A stretch of 64,000 bases of DNA from Onchocerca lupi (Eukaryota; Nematoda; Chromadorea; Rhabditida; Onchocercidae): assembly GCA_028564675.1 (NCBI GenBank), contig JAOVVO010000125.1:89780-153779 (forward strand), in the 5' to 3' direction. A model generated the notes under the pieces. It was given only the letters and a program-made list of their open reading frames with translations. It was not told where the DNA came from and did not search any database. Below are positions 63,850 through 64,000 of this stretch, piece after piece. The position numbers and the translations under genes are program-made. The first letter of the stretch is position 1; each line of letters opens with the position of its first letter.

Positions 63850-64000
63850 CGCTGATAATTGCCTTTTTGTTGATTAGTCATGTGATTTGGTCTTTGGACT
63901 GGATAATTACATTTAGACAACCTTATAATTGGTTTCCTGATTACTCAACAAATTTAGCTACCATTAAAATTACGAAATAATGTACACACAATTCAACTAA

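Overview
The window comes from a compact, AT-rich animal nuclear genome, most likely a parasitic nematode of the filarial (Onchocercidae) type. The reasons are many short exons, introns mostly 80-700 bp, nematode-style acceptors (TTTTCAG, TTTTTAG), several start codons a few bases after such an acceptor (suggesting spliced-leader trans-splicing), and nematode-like protein sequences. Species is inference. There is no prokaryotic, plasmid, phage or viral content and no CRISPR array. Almost every single ORF is one exon or a shadow, so genes were rebuilt by joining exons on acceptor/donor signals, reading phase and family alignment from memory.

Layout: PDE6D-like prenyl-binding protein (2239-3954, -); MIC19/CHCHD3 of the mitochondrial MICOS complex (5607-6977, +); exostosin-2, a heparan sulfate co-polymerase (7973-12103, +); pieces of an unidentified membrane-protein gene (about 13952-16838, -); a 26-exon multi-Tudor protein (18479-29978, -); an unassigned plus-strand ORF (30298-30651); serine palmitoyltransferase subunit 1 (33371-42017, +); polyprenol reductase SRD5A3 (42842-44720, -, first exon not found); EMC2 (46485-49356, -); mitochondrial P5C dehydrogenase ALDH4A1 (50588-55082, -); a TSSK-like protein kinase (56079-59517, -); and a gene-poor right end (59.6-64 kb) with repeats and one possible exon.

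The genes are unrelated housekeeping and germline functions and do not form one pathway. Several act at the ER and Golgi: SPTLC1 starts sphingolipids, SRD5A3 makes dolichol for N-glycosylation, EMC2 helps insert membrane proteins, EXT2 builds heparan sulfate. Two are mitochondrial (MIC19, ALDH4A1). The Tudor protein and the TSSK-like kinase point to germline roles.

The most interesting items are: a full EXT2 orthologue in a nematode; a Tudor protein with four Tudor-like units and a Gly/Ser/Arg plus GW/WG linker; a GC-AG intron and a foldback element inside sptl-1; and a probable 12-nt exon in EXT2.
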